Below are positions 53,094-64,000 of a DNA stretch of 64,000 nucleotides, piece after piece. Both the position numbers and the translations under genes were made by a program. Numbering within the stretch: position 1 is the first letter of the stretch; each line of letters opens with the position of its first letter. The stretch is taken from the NCBI GenBank assembly GCA_036583965.1, contig JAZBQD010000015.1:88771809-88835808 (forward strand). The letters run 5' to 3'. This DNA comes from Prunella strophiata (Eukaryota > Chordata > Aves > Passeriformes > Prunellidae). Below the pieces are notes generated by a model that was not told the DNA's origin, ran no database searches, and saw only the letters and a list, made by a program, of their open reading frames with translations.

Positions 53094-54549
53094 CTACACC
53101 CTCTCCTACTCAATACCTATGATGTAGGAAAACTGGCACTATACATTTTTAAGACTAGCCCAGACTTCCTTGGCCATAAGTTTATAGGAACTGAAAAGCA
53201 GCAGCAAACCTCCAGCCCAGTGAGGGTAAAGCCATCACTACAGCCACAAACAGTGAGAATATCTTTCCACAGTCTGAAGTCAGTCCTTGGCCTTTATTAC
53301 AGGTGTTTCTCTCCCTCCAATCCCAAAAGAAACTAAATGGCTAAGATTTTAAGTCATATCTACATGCATTTGAAATTCAGAATTCTAAAAATGGTCTTTT
53401 CCCCATGTATTTCAGAAGCTGCCTATAAACAACTCCTCTATTTGTACAGGCCTAAAAGCAGAAGAGTGTCTTAGCTGTAAAACCAGATGTAAGCTGAACT
53501 TGTGCCCATGAACTCAGAAGGAAAGCCAGAGTCAGATACCACAGAATCAAACACCCATGTCAATCTGCATTCTTCACACTATATACTTTTTAAACTAAAA
53601 TTATTTTACCATGCTACTAGTAAGCTTCACATTTAAATGCAAAATCACACCTGCTCAGATACCACTTATTCCCTTCAGTGTCATGCACAGCATAAACCCT
53701 GTTGCTGCTGATGAGCCCTGACCTGACCCACTCAGCTCTGCTAAAACCAGGGGAGGAATAGAAAGGACAGGGAAATGGCAGATCTGGAGCGCCCTGGAAG
53801 CAGCAGAGCCAGCACTACTTGGAAACTAATTTCTCAGCTTGGCCCCATTCTCATTTAACTCAAATGGATTGAGAAAAAAAGCTACATTACCACAGTTGCT
53901 TCTGAGCCAACATTTATTCTGGCAGGCTATCATCAGAGCTATTGAAGTTTTTCTCTCTCTTTTTATCCTACTGAAGTGTTATAATAGGAGCAATAATACA
54001 TTTACATTCACTTTATTCTTCCTTAGTATACAGTTCAAAATTCTATAAATGACACTGACGTAGGTAGCAGAGGCATTTGGGCTGTACTGCTTACATCCTC
54101 CAGGCACTCAACCTCTCCACTGTAGGCTACAGCAAGGACTAATCCTGCCATTTCATACCAGCTTTTGAGATTCTGATGAAACAAAGTTGCCTACAGAATG
54201 GATTCTCCACCAAATATTGACATCACCCTGGTCCACACAAATGGCTTCAGGATCAGAGATCCACTCACACACAACTAGTAATAGAAACAGGGAAGAGGAG
54301 AGGCTGATCAGAGAAGATGCATCCTTTCCAGCACAGCTAAGTCCTGATTTATTCTGCTCAACCTAAAGATACTAAGTAATCATTTTACTCAACCCAATTA
54401 CAAAAGTTGCTGATGACTGGGGCTAATCAAGCATTTGACTGCGTGCTGGCAAGCCAGTCAACAATAGCATCCACCACATGTAAGCCATCAGTTTGCAAAT
54501 AAAAGAATCTCAGATTAAAACCAACATGGAAATGGTCACTGAGATTTAC

Positions 54550-54609
54550 CTCAGTGAGTCTATTTACCACAATAAACATGCTGTTTTCTAGTGCTCCTAA
54601 AGATGCTGC
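54550..54609 (-). CDS. Exon 3 of the assembled chain (20 codons, phase 0-0)
   Basis: The acceptor is GTGATACAG and the donor ACTGAG|GTAAAT. The 60 bases encode AASLGALENSMFIVVNRLTE. The other two minus-strand frames both contain stops in this interval. The frame stays open for some distance on both sides (to 54735 upstream and 54427 downstream), which makes a naive 102-residue reading frame; most of that is intron. The pyrimidine tract at this acceptor is modest, so the exon could start slightly further upstream, for example after CTGCAAAAAG. Confidence 0.62.
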
Positions 54610-55393
54610 CTGTATCACTTCCAAACATTTACTTTTTGCAGTTGAAATGAAGACAGATGTTTCAAGAGTTGACAATCTCTTCCCCTTACTGTTGGAGAGA
54701 CTCAAAACAGAACCAGCCCCCACCTTTCTGCACACAACTGCATGAATAGTTTTGTAAAAGGCTGCTACTTGCTGCCTGACTAACCATCACTCAAAATACA
54801 ATATGGCTATCAAGTGTTTCACACCCCTCTGCAGGCACTAGTGCTCGTATCAGGGACAAATCTTGCCAATTCTTCCTGCAAAATGTCACAGAGACACAAA
54901 TCTTCCTCAGTGCCAAAACGCTTTGTGAAAGACTCTCACTCTTTTCTTTCCCCATTACTGCAATATTCTTTTACTCCGCAGTGATGAATCCCATCAGAAT
55001 ATTTCACAGAAATCATTTTTATAACTACTGTGTTGGCTCGGTCACTTCTATCTTTGCATTTCTCAACTAATTCCCTTTTCTCTGCTGTTTCACACTTTAA
55101 AGCCCTCTACAATCTATCTCCATCTTCCCTGTCATCTTTGCATGAACAGTCCAGATGTTGAATCGCACCTCTGATTAATCTACTGCCTATTTTTCAAGCC
55201 ATAAAACAAGCAAATAGGCCCAATTAGCTTTATTCCTTTTTTAAGCTACATCAACTCTACCCCTGAATTTTAATCTCTACTAGAAGGAGAACAGGGTTAA
55301 GGCAGTATGTCTTCTTAAGGTATGTTTATACTCAGAAGGAAGCTTTGGCAGCATTGTGGAGTCCATGTTTGACAGCTCTCCATGGCTCCTTAC

Positions 55394-55468
55394 ATCTGAA
55401 CATACAAGTAGAAAAACAGTAAAATTATTTTTGTGCAGCTCTGCAGACTGCAAGTACAACTGATTTTC
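55394..55468 (-). CDS. Exon 2 of the assembled chain (25 codons, phase 0-0)
   Basis: The acceptor reads TTGTTGCAG and the donor TTCAGAT|GTAAGG, a near-consensus GTAAGG site. The 75 bases give 25 codons, beginning ENQLYLQSAELHKNN and ending FTVFLLVCSD. A TAA stop sits in frame just upstream of the acceptor. Phase 0 at both ends matches the neighbouring exons at 58224 and 54609. An alternative acceptor lies inside the donor region (TATGTTCAG just before GATGTAAGG) and would define a different exon. I prefer the exon given because its coding frame continues cleanly into the next one. Confidence 0.65.
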
Positions 55469-56429
55469 CTGCAACAACTCTTAAGATTCATGCTTATTCA
55501 ATGCTTAAATGAGTACTAGTCAAAAAAGAATACTACTCCTTTCTGTCTCATCTGTATGGGAAAATACTCAACTGGCACATTTTAATAAATGAAAAAGAAA
55601 ATGCATCCAAAACTAGGAACAGAATCATACCTGAGCTTTTTAACGTTGCACATATTCTTGATACAGATATGCCCTTACTCATACATGTACCAAAGCAGTA
55701 GCTACAGGTAGTTTCTGCAGGAGGTGGAAATTGCATGTTAAGAATAAAACAGCTAATAAAAATTAGCTCTGTCAATGCACTAAATAGACCTGACACACAG
55801 AGATTTCGTTAAATGACATATTTCACACAAGGTTTAACTGTTGAGTTCTACAGGGCTATTTTTACACAGGCACTCTTTTGACTAAGATTACTTTATCAAT
55901 GAAATTGAGAATGGAGGCCTACATGTGCAAAGCTCTACTCCCATTACAATTAAACCACAATAGGACCACCACAGTAAATATTTTCAAATTCAAAAGTAAA
56001 CTAAGGATATTTCAGATATCACAAAGACAAAACATTTTCCTGATACTTTACTGATTCAATTGGCAAGAGAAAAAGGCTTTCACACGGTAAGAAAAAAAGG
56101 ATGTATTTCACACCCATTCTGACATAAGTACTGCTGAATTCTGGGCTGGGCACTCTGTGCTTCCCAGCATCCACCCCGGTAACAAAACTCAGCTCCAGGG
56201 CAGCTGCTAAAAAAGCCTTTTTGGAAAACAGCATTTAAAATGTGCTTACAGGGCTGGGATACCACACTAGAATGGCAATCCAGAAGTAAAGCAATTTTCT
56301 ATTATGTTTATGAATAAAGCATTCAGAGGAGGAAAGTTTTAATCTGGCCATGTGTGGGAGCATATGTGTTTTTTTCAATGCTGAAATTGGTTTTTTCCCT
56401 ATCAGAAAAAAAAACATTAGGGGGGAAGG

Positions 56430-56447
56430 AAAAAAAAAAAAAAAAAA
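56430..56447 (+). repeat. Poly-A run (18 A)
   Basis: A-tract inside a purine-rich stretch between exons 1 and 2 of the minus-strand gene, probably intronic. Confidence 0.9.
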
Positions 56448-56587
56448 GGAAAGCTTAATTAAAACTGTGACAGAGATACCAACCAAAGTGAAAAACTATA
56501 AGCCCCAAGAACTGAATAAAATTCAAAATCTGTATCACTCATTTTTCACTGTGGTTAACTACATTCAGGCCCTGTTCTAATGGGAAA

Positions 56588-56618
56588 AGGGGCGGGGGGG
56601 TTGGGGGGGGGGGAAGGG
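56588..56618 (+). repeat. G-rich tract, possible G-quadruplex
   Basis: Runs of G (4, 7, 11 and 3) separated by one or two bases fit the four-G-run pattern on the plus strand. In the minus-strand transcript it is C-rich. Confidence 0.8.
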
Positions 56619-58223
56619 CCACAGAGCAAAGCTTCTGTCCCTTAGGTCCTGTTTTCTAATGCCCTCATACAGCATTTTGTTTTAAATCAACTTCCCTGTT
56701 TTTTTCAGAACGGTACTTCCCTTCTGCAGAATCCTCTTATTCACAAAAGGAAAAATGATACTTGACTTCAGTCTTGACCAGAATGACAGTTTCTTCTGCA
56801 AAACCTAAAACCTCATCATACCATAATGCACAGAAGTGCATTAGCTTTCACCCAGGATGGGATGAAAAACTGGATAAATACAAGGGGGGAAAGGAATTTA
56901 TATTACCCTCTAACATAACTGCCAGAACTCCTAACTATGCTCAGTTCCTGATGAATTTTTTCTGCATGATCTCATCCTTACAGCATCTGGATTTGGAAAA
57001 GACACTCATTCAAAAAAACTCAGCTTTGTCAGTCTACAGATAAAGTCTAGTTACTACTTTATTTATTTTTTAAACTCCTGACCTGAGACACTTTTCTCCC
57101 TGCCTGTGTGTGCAACAGACTGAGCGCTAACGAGACAAGCACCCGCACCTGTAGGAAGTGGAGAATTTAACCTAAAAATTCTGACTGACATTTAACTTCA
57201 CATCGTAGTACTTCTCTGGGGGAGGGGAGTTTCCTATAGCTGCATTAATTCAGGCTAAAAATACCCATGCTGACATGCTGTCATGTGAGAATCTCTTTGA
57301 TTCCAAGAGTTTATTCAGAGCCTTCGTGTTACTTTGAACTTTTTTGTTGTTTAATATGATCATCGCTCCATTTGTCATCATATGACAAGAGCAGACAATT
57401 ACACAAGCTGAAGATATGTCTGCCAGTCATAGCATGCCATCTTGCTGCTGTCAAGCAAAGAGATGTGCCTCTACACACCTCTAGATTGAGTTCATTAAAC
57501 CAGCCTGCAGGATATCCCTCGGTAATGACAGAGATGAAAGACCAAATTAAAATTGCTTAATTCAGATACACAATCTCTAGCATTTTCCACCTTGCAGTCT
57601 AACTGGTTAAGCTGCATGTCTGAATAAGCCGTCCTAACACACAAGCAGCTCTAATTCTCCACTTCCACCACTTTTAATTAAAGCATCTGAAATATTTTCA
57701 GAGTTTGTTTTGCACTTCCCTCAGCCTTGAACGACAGCTAATCTATTTAAAAGAAAAGCAGACGGGGCGGCCACATATTAACATGCCTTCTGCCAAGCGA
57801 AGCACGAAAGCAGCTCTCCCCTGCTTTACAATTGCCACAGGAAGAGATCAGCACGCCAGCGAGGCTGGGTATCAAGTGAGAGAGAAGCCCCGTCTCCACA
57901 GAGAGCACGTGTCAGGGTTTGCAGTACTCACCACTGCTTTCCCAAGGCAAATATATTGCCTCCAAAGCCCAGGTGCTTTGTTAGTAACAGCACATTACCT
58001 CCATGTCCCTCATCCAAAATCCAACCTCCCAGCAGAACATTCTGAAATACTGCTTTTAACCATGTGCTCCTTTTTTTCATTTCCTAATACAAAATACGAT
58101 GTTCTCACTGAACAATTGTCTTTTTCTCATACAAACAGTATTAGAAGAATCAAGCCTAAACAGCAAGCATCCTGGAATTTTGCATTAACACTGTGAAAAG
58201 TGCACGGGGCAAGTAGCACCTAC

Positions 58224-58337
58224 CTCAGTTAGTAAATTGAGCCATGTTTTCCAACAAAGCCTAATTAAAATAAGCTCTTCTGAATCTCCATCAAGAGCCA
58301 ATTCACCAGCAAGGAGACAATTGCTTAACACAGCCTC
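58224..58337 (-). CDS. Exon 1 of the assembled chain (38 codons, phase 0-0)
   Basis: Read on the minus strand, the acceptor ends in TTTCATGATAG and the donor is ACTGAG|GTAGGTGC. Between them are 114 bases, exactly 38 codons with no stop. An in-frame TAG overlaps the acceptor, so the open frame begins where the exon begins. The peptide starts EAVLSNCLLAGELALDG and ends CWKTWLNLLTE. It is an amphipathic, acidic and Leu-rich sequence typical of helical repeat proteins. It has no initiator Met at the start, so it is an internal exon. The 163-residue plus-strand frame just below it (57705-58196) does not overlap it and has no coding-like composition. I do not recognise the family. Confidence 0.72.
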
Positions 58338-59859
58338 CTATCATGAAATACATTCCTGACACTGGCAGAGCAAACATTCCCATTAGCACTGCAAGACTAT
58401 TTCCAAAGCCAATGCATTTACGAGTCAAAATAAAAAACTGGAATCCCAGTTTCCATTACTTCCTCATTAGTGGCTTAACACATAAGAGTAGGGGGAGCAA
58501 ACTTAATAAGAATAATAAAAATGCTTATTACAGCTAAAACATTACTACTGCATTTTTCAGAACAGCTGAATGTATCCAAGTTTTTATGTAACTACTAAAG
58601 TGTTTTCTTTACCAACATGATCTGGCACGTTACCAGCAACCCAAAGGGCAACAGGAAACCACAAAGATGATTTGGCTCAAAATTTGCGTATTCCTAAAGC
58701 CTGATTCTACAACAATACTTGTTTTTAAAAAACATTAAAAAAAGAAAAGAAGAATTATACTGTACATAATTTGGTTTAACTTCTAAAATATTCCCAGGAA
58801 GCAGCTCTAGCTCTAAGCTCCAACTCAAGGGTCAGATGGGACTCAGGGCTGAAGGAAGGATGCTGTGGTGGACAGGGATGCAGCAGCAGCTGCTCCTGGA
58901 ACAAGCAGTGCAGGCTGCTAACAAGCCTGCCCTGGAAAAAGGGGAAAAAGTGACATTCCCTTTCTGTTCTTTCCCCCTTTTGAATTTAATAATAATTTCC
59001 TTCTTTCTGCCACATGACCTATAGAACACTAGAGAATCAGAGGAAAATGGGAGGACAACCTTAGGAGACAAATTTGCAGGACTCCCATGTCCTCAAAGAG
59101 TGGCATGCAGGACAGAATCTGGCCTCTCACTGGGGTCACCAGCATGGAATTTGCATCCCTGCTTGACTTTGGTCTGCTAGGTGCAGGGATGGGGCACGGG
59201 AGCAGCCACATCATGAGTACAAACCTCACCTCCTAGTGCTGCAACACCCTTTTCTGCCTGACAGGACTCCCTGTCTCTCACAAAAGCACATTTCCACTGC
59301 TGGGGGATAAGAGCAGCTGCCCATCCACCACACCATGCCCACACCAAAACCAGCAGCTTCCCAGCTCAGCCTTTTCTGCACAGACATCACCAAAAGCTGC
59401 TCGTAAATGCCCCATGATGTGTTCACTGTATTTCCATCCACATTTCACAGCCAAACTACTGCTCTGTGAGGCCAAGCAAGGCCTAAGGGCCTACACACTG
59501 AAAAAAGGACAGACCTTTGCAAGGAAGTTTTGCTTTTGCCTAAAACAGCCTCCTTAAAAACCATTCAGTGCATTTCCACCACTGCTGAGAGAAAGCACTA
59601 TAATGAGGATACTTCAGCTGCAGTCAAAGCCCACTGCCTTTCTTCCCCTGATCTATGGGCCATAGGATGGAGCCAGCACTGCTGGCACAGCTCCTCCAGG
59701 TCCTGCCTAAGCATCCTCCCATGCCGCTGCCAGTTCCCCAGCCAGCAGCAAATAATAAAATAGAGACTCGAAGGGAAATAAATGGCAGCGCTTACGGCGA
59801 CCATAAATGAGGAGAAGGAAGGGAGGGACCCAGGGCACCGGCTGCCAGGTGCTTTTCTA

Positions 59860-60060
59860 GTTTTCCATTCCTTTCGGCTGCTGCTGCTTTTCTAGCTCCA
59901 AAGTGCTGACAGAGGGAAAGCCACAAACAACCTGCTCCCTGGAACAGCATGAGAAGGCTGGTCGCCTTTTGAGCCTGAGCCGAGAGATAATAGAGGCCAC
60001 GAGAGCAGCGCGGGGAGGAGGTGACTCTCTCACGTCTGCTGGGGTTACAGCAACTCATGT
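59860..60060. other. GC- and CpG-richer segment upstream of exon 1
   Basis: This segment is noticeably richer in CG than its surroundings and lies about 1.5 kb upstream of exon 1 on the minus strand. A 120-residue minus-strand frame (60154-59792) covers it, but its Ser/Arg/Cys-rich translation is not protein-like. It might be a promoter or untranslated exon of the minus-strand gene; I see no TATA box or other support. Confidence 0.25.
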
Positions 60061-62858
60061 GCCTCAGTGAAGCAGCAAATCTGGAAAAGAAGCTGAACTC
60101 CCTGCCTTCGCACTTCACCTGGCAGGGCTCAAGAGCATCCTTGTCACACGTCACACCTGGAGAAGTGCTGCTTTAGCCACAGGCCAACAATTTAGCCAAC
60201 CAACATGGATACCACCAGTCGTGCACTAAACTAAACATCATTTGCTCCAGCAGAGAAATCTGCCTGCATTATGGCAGAAGAGCTTAAGCAAGAACACAGC
60301 TTTGACTCGCCATGTCGACCAGCCAGAATAAATCTCATAATCTAATTTGTATACGACTGTGCCTAAGGTATCCTGCACTCACGTTGTTCAGCTCACCCAT
60401 ACATGGCCAGCACGTACCAGCAGCAAGCAGGCTTGGGAGGCAGCACCACCCCTCCCTACAAAACAAATTTGGCCTCTGGGGCGACAATATCACACCCCCA
60501 AGCAGGAAAGCAAAGGCTGCCTGAACATTTCAGCTGCAGTCTGCACCAACACTATTTAGCTTATTTCATTTCCAAATGCACAAGACAGGTCTCCACCGTA
60601 CAGACAACAAATCCCCACTACCCATTCTTACATTCAATTTGCATAACAGATCACTCTACAGCATTAGCAAAATTCCACGCTGCAAGCACATTTAATAAAA
60701 TCATAGCGACAACGGCTTAAACGGCACATTAGTTAAAATTCCTGCAATGCCTATTATCGGTGGAGTTACATGATATGGAAAGGGTGGCGTGCCCTAATGA
60801 AACCTCATGCACGCAGCCAACAGACTGCAACAAAGACTGGAAGATCACATGAATGCTCCCACAGAAAAACAATTTAAGACGCGAACCCCGTCACCCTTGC
60901 CTCCCAAAAGCCAGTCTGGCATCATGTAAGTAAAAGCCCTACTTCATGTTACATTCCTGGAGCTGCAAGCAAAGGAAAGGAGAATTGGGAGAGGAACTGT
61001 GTGCTCGGCCCCAGCGCAGAGGCATGCTTTGCATTCTTAAGCAGCCCTCTCTGAAACCAATCATCGTTACTTGCTAATTGGCTGGAAGGAACCTCGATCA
61101 AGCCTTGACAGCCAAAAGAAGTACTCTGACTTCTGGTGACCATTGGAGACAGCACAACTCCTGTGGCTGACAGCTAAGGGGGGGCAAAAATCTGCATTAA
61201 AGCTGCGCAATTATTTAATTGTGCCTCCTTACGATAATCAAAGTACTAGCAAAAAAGATGCACAAGACAGGAGAACTGAATTGCTCATGACCAAGGCAGG
61301 TACAGTGCAGTAATTCAGATGCACACTTACACAAGTCAGGGCAAACGCTGTTAGAAGCAGGGACTAAATTGGAGAGGATCCTTAAACCATCTTACTCCTA
61401 AAATATTTTGCTCTGAGGTAAAACACGCACCATGTATTTTAAAGCATTAAGACACTAATTCTATAAACAATAATGCCTCCAGCATGCACACCGCGCGCTG
61501 GAATGGATTCCTCAACTTGGCCTCATCATTTATGCATCTGATGAAACAAACACTGACAGCTTTTTTGCATTTGTAAAGGCCCCACAGCAGCTGTGGTGAT
61601 CCCACCATAGAGCAATGAATTAAGCCTGAAACCCAGCTGGGTCTGCACAGAAGCCTTTTTTGCACAATACAGCAAGACTATCATTGTTAACCTAGGCGTT
61701 ATTGTAAAATATTCTGCATTACATTAAGAATGGAGATAGAGATGCCCTGGAAAATTAGCTTTAATAGGCAATTTATAACATTTAAAAATATGGATACCAC
61801 ATTGATTGCTAATTGACAACAAATTTCATAGTTTCATTTACCCACAACCACAGTGAATCAGGTAATTACAGAATACTACTTAAGCAGGAAACAAGGCAAA
61901 ATTAAGAAATAATCCACATTAAAGTATAAAATACATTACAAACTTTCATAAAATAAATGTATAAACATATGTGTGAATTTAAAATAACTATCAAAATTAT
62001 GAGCCTTGAAATGAGAAGGAATTTGAGACAAAATTTTAGAGGAAATGGACATATGCTTGCTTTTATCTAACAGAAATCTTAAAGAGTTTCTTTCAGACTA
62101 AAGCAAGCAGCTTAATACACTGCATAGTAAAACTTAGGTAGCATTTTTCCACTTTACAAGGACATAAATATGTAATGAAAAAAGAGTCAAGAATTACTTG
62201 GGGAAAAAAAATTAAAAGTAATTAATGGAAAAATTCTTCACAGACAGAACACATTTTTTCAAAACTGAAACTCTATTCTTTCATTGCATTTAACATTGTA
62301 TTTAAAAGGCCATAAAATTCAAAATAAAAGTTGCCTACTTCATAAAATAGACTATTCAACTCCTCTGACTTAGTTATTAAGAACACTTATTTAAGACTGA
62401 ACCACAAAACCATCTATTTTTCAGGTATGCATAGAGACATTAAAAAAACGAAGCTAAGTTGTATGAAACACTTAGAAGAATTCAAGGTGCTACCCTGCTG
62501 ACATGAAAAAAATTTACACCTGTCCTCACAACTGCTCAGTGTGAGGAAACCATTTCTCTGGGTCCCACAACAGAAATACACTTTCTGATTTCAAGTAGTA
62601 CATAGGCAGATATTACATGTAGTTTGTCCTCCCCCCCTGTTACTCCTTCATCTAGAGGATTACTCGGCTGAGTGCATAGACTCCCCAATGCCAATTTCAT
62701 ACAGGCTTATCAGGGAAAGGTACCCAAAGAGGAAAGAGCACTGATGAAGCAGGAGGAGGGAAAAAAAGTCACAGGGAACAATTTGGAAATAAGCAGCCAA
62801 GTTAGAGGTAAAAGTATGGTTAGCAAAAATAGCAAGATGAAAAATATCTTCCATTTAC
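60061..62858. other. No exon recognised
   Basis: AT-rich DNA with the palindrome at 61205. A strong minus-strand donor (TTGT|GTAAGTGTG, GT at 61330-61331) follows a short open frame but gives no convincing exon. Confidence 0.5.
61205..61224. promoter_or_regulatory. Near-perfect AT-centred palindrome
   Basis: GCGCAATTATTTAATTGTGC is a 20-base palindrome apart from one mismatched pair and the central TT. The two AATTA/TAATT halves are homeodomain-type cores in inverted orientation. Confidence 0.35.
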
Positions 62859-62895
62859 CATTTCTGAAACGCATGCATTTCTCCACAACGCAGAT
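62859..62895 (-). CDS. Possible upstream exon of the minus-strand gene
   Basis: This 37-base island lies between a pyrimidine-rich acceptor (read on the minus strand as TTTCTCTGGTTAG) and the donor ATG|GTAAAT. Read with one base completing a split codon, it gives SALWRNACVSEM and ends in phase 0, which is what the next exon at 58337 needs. It is short and two other frames are also open, so it may be a chance pairing of splice-like sites. Further exons may lie between it and 58337. Confidence 0.25.
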
Positions 62896-63060
62896 CTAAC
62901 CAGAGAAACTAAAGTCTTATTAAGAGAAACCAAAATTACAGGCAGCAACAAAAATCCTAATTCCTTTTATTTGTGGCATTGCCTCTGTTCCCAGATAATT
63001 TTTATTTTTAGCAGGAGGAACTGAGGGAAAAGGAAGAGAGAGCAAAAGGTAAAAAAGTTA

Positions 63061-63092
63061 GGGGGGTTAAAAAAAAAAAGGGGGGGGGGGGG
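63061..63092 (+). repeat. G6-TT-A11-G13 purine tract
   Basis: Mixed homopolymers: six G, TT, eleven A, then thirteen G. Likely slippage-prone and poorly assembled. Confidence 0.85.
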
Positions 63093-63877
63093 CAGATATC
63101 AGGGATGAAATGCACTTCAGACTCTGTGCCACATTTGGCTAAAATGAAGCACGATCCAATTGGCAGCTTTTAAACATATGACCCTCCAAAGGCAAGCTGT
63201 CAGCTCGATAACAGTCAAAGGAAATAAATGAACAACTCTGCAGTGTTCTGAAACTCTTGCGTAATGAAGTTAGTTTCATCCTGGAAAATGGCCAAAAAGC
63301 ACAAATCAATGAGCAACCAACCTCCTATCATTTCTATCACAACAGTAATACTCATCCAAAGGTAGGCTGTTATTAAACCCTGGTAATATTTGCATGGGTC
63401 TTCCACACCAGAAAGTCAAAAACTGACAATAACAAGGAGACTCGCTGTACTGAGAAAAGGTGGGCAGAACCACTTTTCAGAAGTGACAATAAAGCAGCTC
63501 TACAACCTAATCCAGGAAGAGCCAGACACATGAAACTTCTACAACAAGAGCTGCTGTGAGATTACCAACCCTGCCAACACAGTAACTGTGCAAGTTTACT
63601 TCAATGAGCATTAAGACATGCCAGGCACTGGAAAAATGTATGAAGTGAGGCTATAGAGCATTACACTTTGCTCCAGAGAACTTTCTCATGCTATGGCATG
63701 AACCAAATATGAAATACATCAATGGAAAAAGACAAAGTTTTGAGACAGGCAACCCTGAGAACAGACACTTGCAAGAACCTAAAGGCCACGTCATTGTGGA
63801 AATTCTCTTGGTTTCTCTCTAGGGACTTTCTGCATGAACAAACAATCAAACCAATTTACAAATAGGGGGAGAGGGGG

Positions 63878-63906
63878 AAAAAAAAAAAAGAAAAAAAAAA
63901 AAAAAA
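63878..63906 (+). repeat. Poly-A run with one G
   Basis: Twelve A, one G and sixteen A following a GGGGGAGAGGGGG motif. Confidence 0.9.
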
Positions 63907-64000
63907 GCAGCCATGCAAGTTAACAGCAGCCTGGGAGATGCAGATTTAAAACCCTGGTTTTGACAGTTTATATTCTCTTATCTATGACAGGATTAGGAGC

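Larger units (their letters stand above)
55469..58223. other. Probable intron between exons 1 and 2
   Basis: AT-rich with a poly-A run and a G-rich tract. No further exon is seen on either strand. Confidence 0.5.
43275..58337 (-). other. Span of an unrecognised multi-exon gene (supported exons)
   Basis: This span covers the minus-strand exons that can be joined in one frame. The first seven (58.3 to 50.2 kb) are individually coding-like and have GT-AG borders. Their phases agree at all six junctions: 0, 0, 0, 0, 2, 2. Introns are about 0.6-2.9 kb. The joined peptide is rich in Leu, Glu and Asp with short hydrophobic helices, and has no signal peptide, zinc finger, kinase or other motif that I can name. 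It could be an alpha-solenoid or armadillo-like protein, but this is a guess from composition. The gene probably extends beyond both ends of this span. Promoter, first exon, last exon and polyadenylation site were not identified. Confidence 0.7.

Noticed and set aside
57705..58196. 163-residue plus-strand reading frame
   Set aside because: Runs opposite the supported gene, has no coding-like pattern and no acceptor or promoter context.

Overview
The window looks like vertebrate nuclear DNA that is almost entirely non-coding: AT-rich, with many short homopolymer and microsatellite runs, no operons, no long reading frames, and GT-AG splice signals around short coding-like islands. I see no Alu-, L1- or B1-like interspersed repeats. 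The only clear transposon is one retroviral-type LTR with a polypurine tract before it. Such low repeat content fits a bird (perhaps a passerine) better than a mammal, but this is inference.

Right part (about 43-63 kb): a multi-exon protein-coding gene runs on the minus strand. Seven short exons were assembled by hand at 58337-58224, 55468-55394, 54609-54550, 53093-53052, 51767-51550, 50966-50925 and 50317-50207. Each ends at a GT donor and starts after an AG acceptor, and all seven join in one frame without a stop. The first four are phase 0; the last two are symmetric phase 2. The joined product is about 220 residues of hydrophobic-heptad, helix-rich sequence that I do not recognise. Weaker exons that keep the same phase continue downstream at 46319-46251, 43316-43275, 32181-32131 and 27161-27123, and one lies upstream at 62895-62859. 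Neither the first nor the last exon is identified. Most of the window is therefore probably intron, with intergenic DNA possible at either end.

Left part (1-27 kb): mostly featureless DNA, with the LTR at 10.26-10.61 kb, an adjacent (TA)n microsatellite, a 20-base poly-C run, a perfect palindromic cAMP-response-type site at 14.5 kb and a small CpG-dense block at 15.4 kb. The last two look like candidate regulatory elements. Two isolated splice-bounded islands (5.8 and 17.5 kb) are recorded at low confidence.

I found no rRNA, tRNA, CRISPR array or bacterial-type system. I also found no clearly new biological system; the item most worth following up is the unrecognised minus-strand gene.
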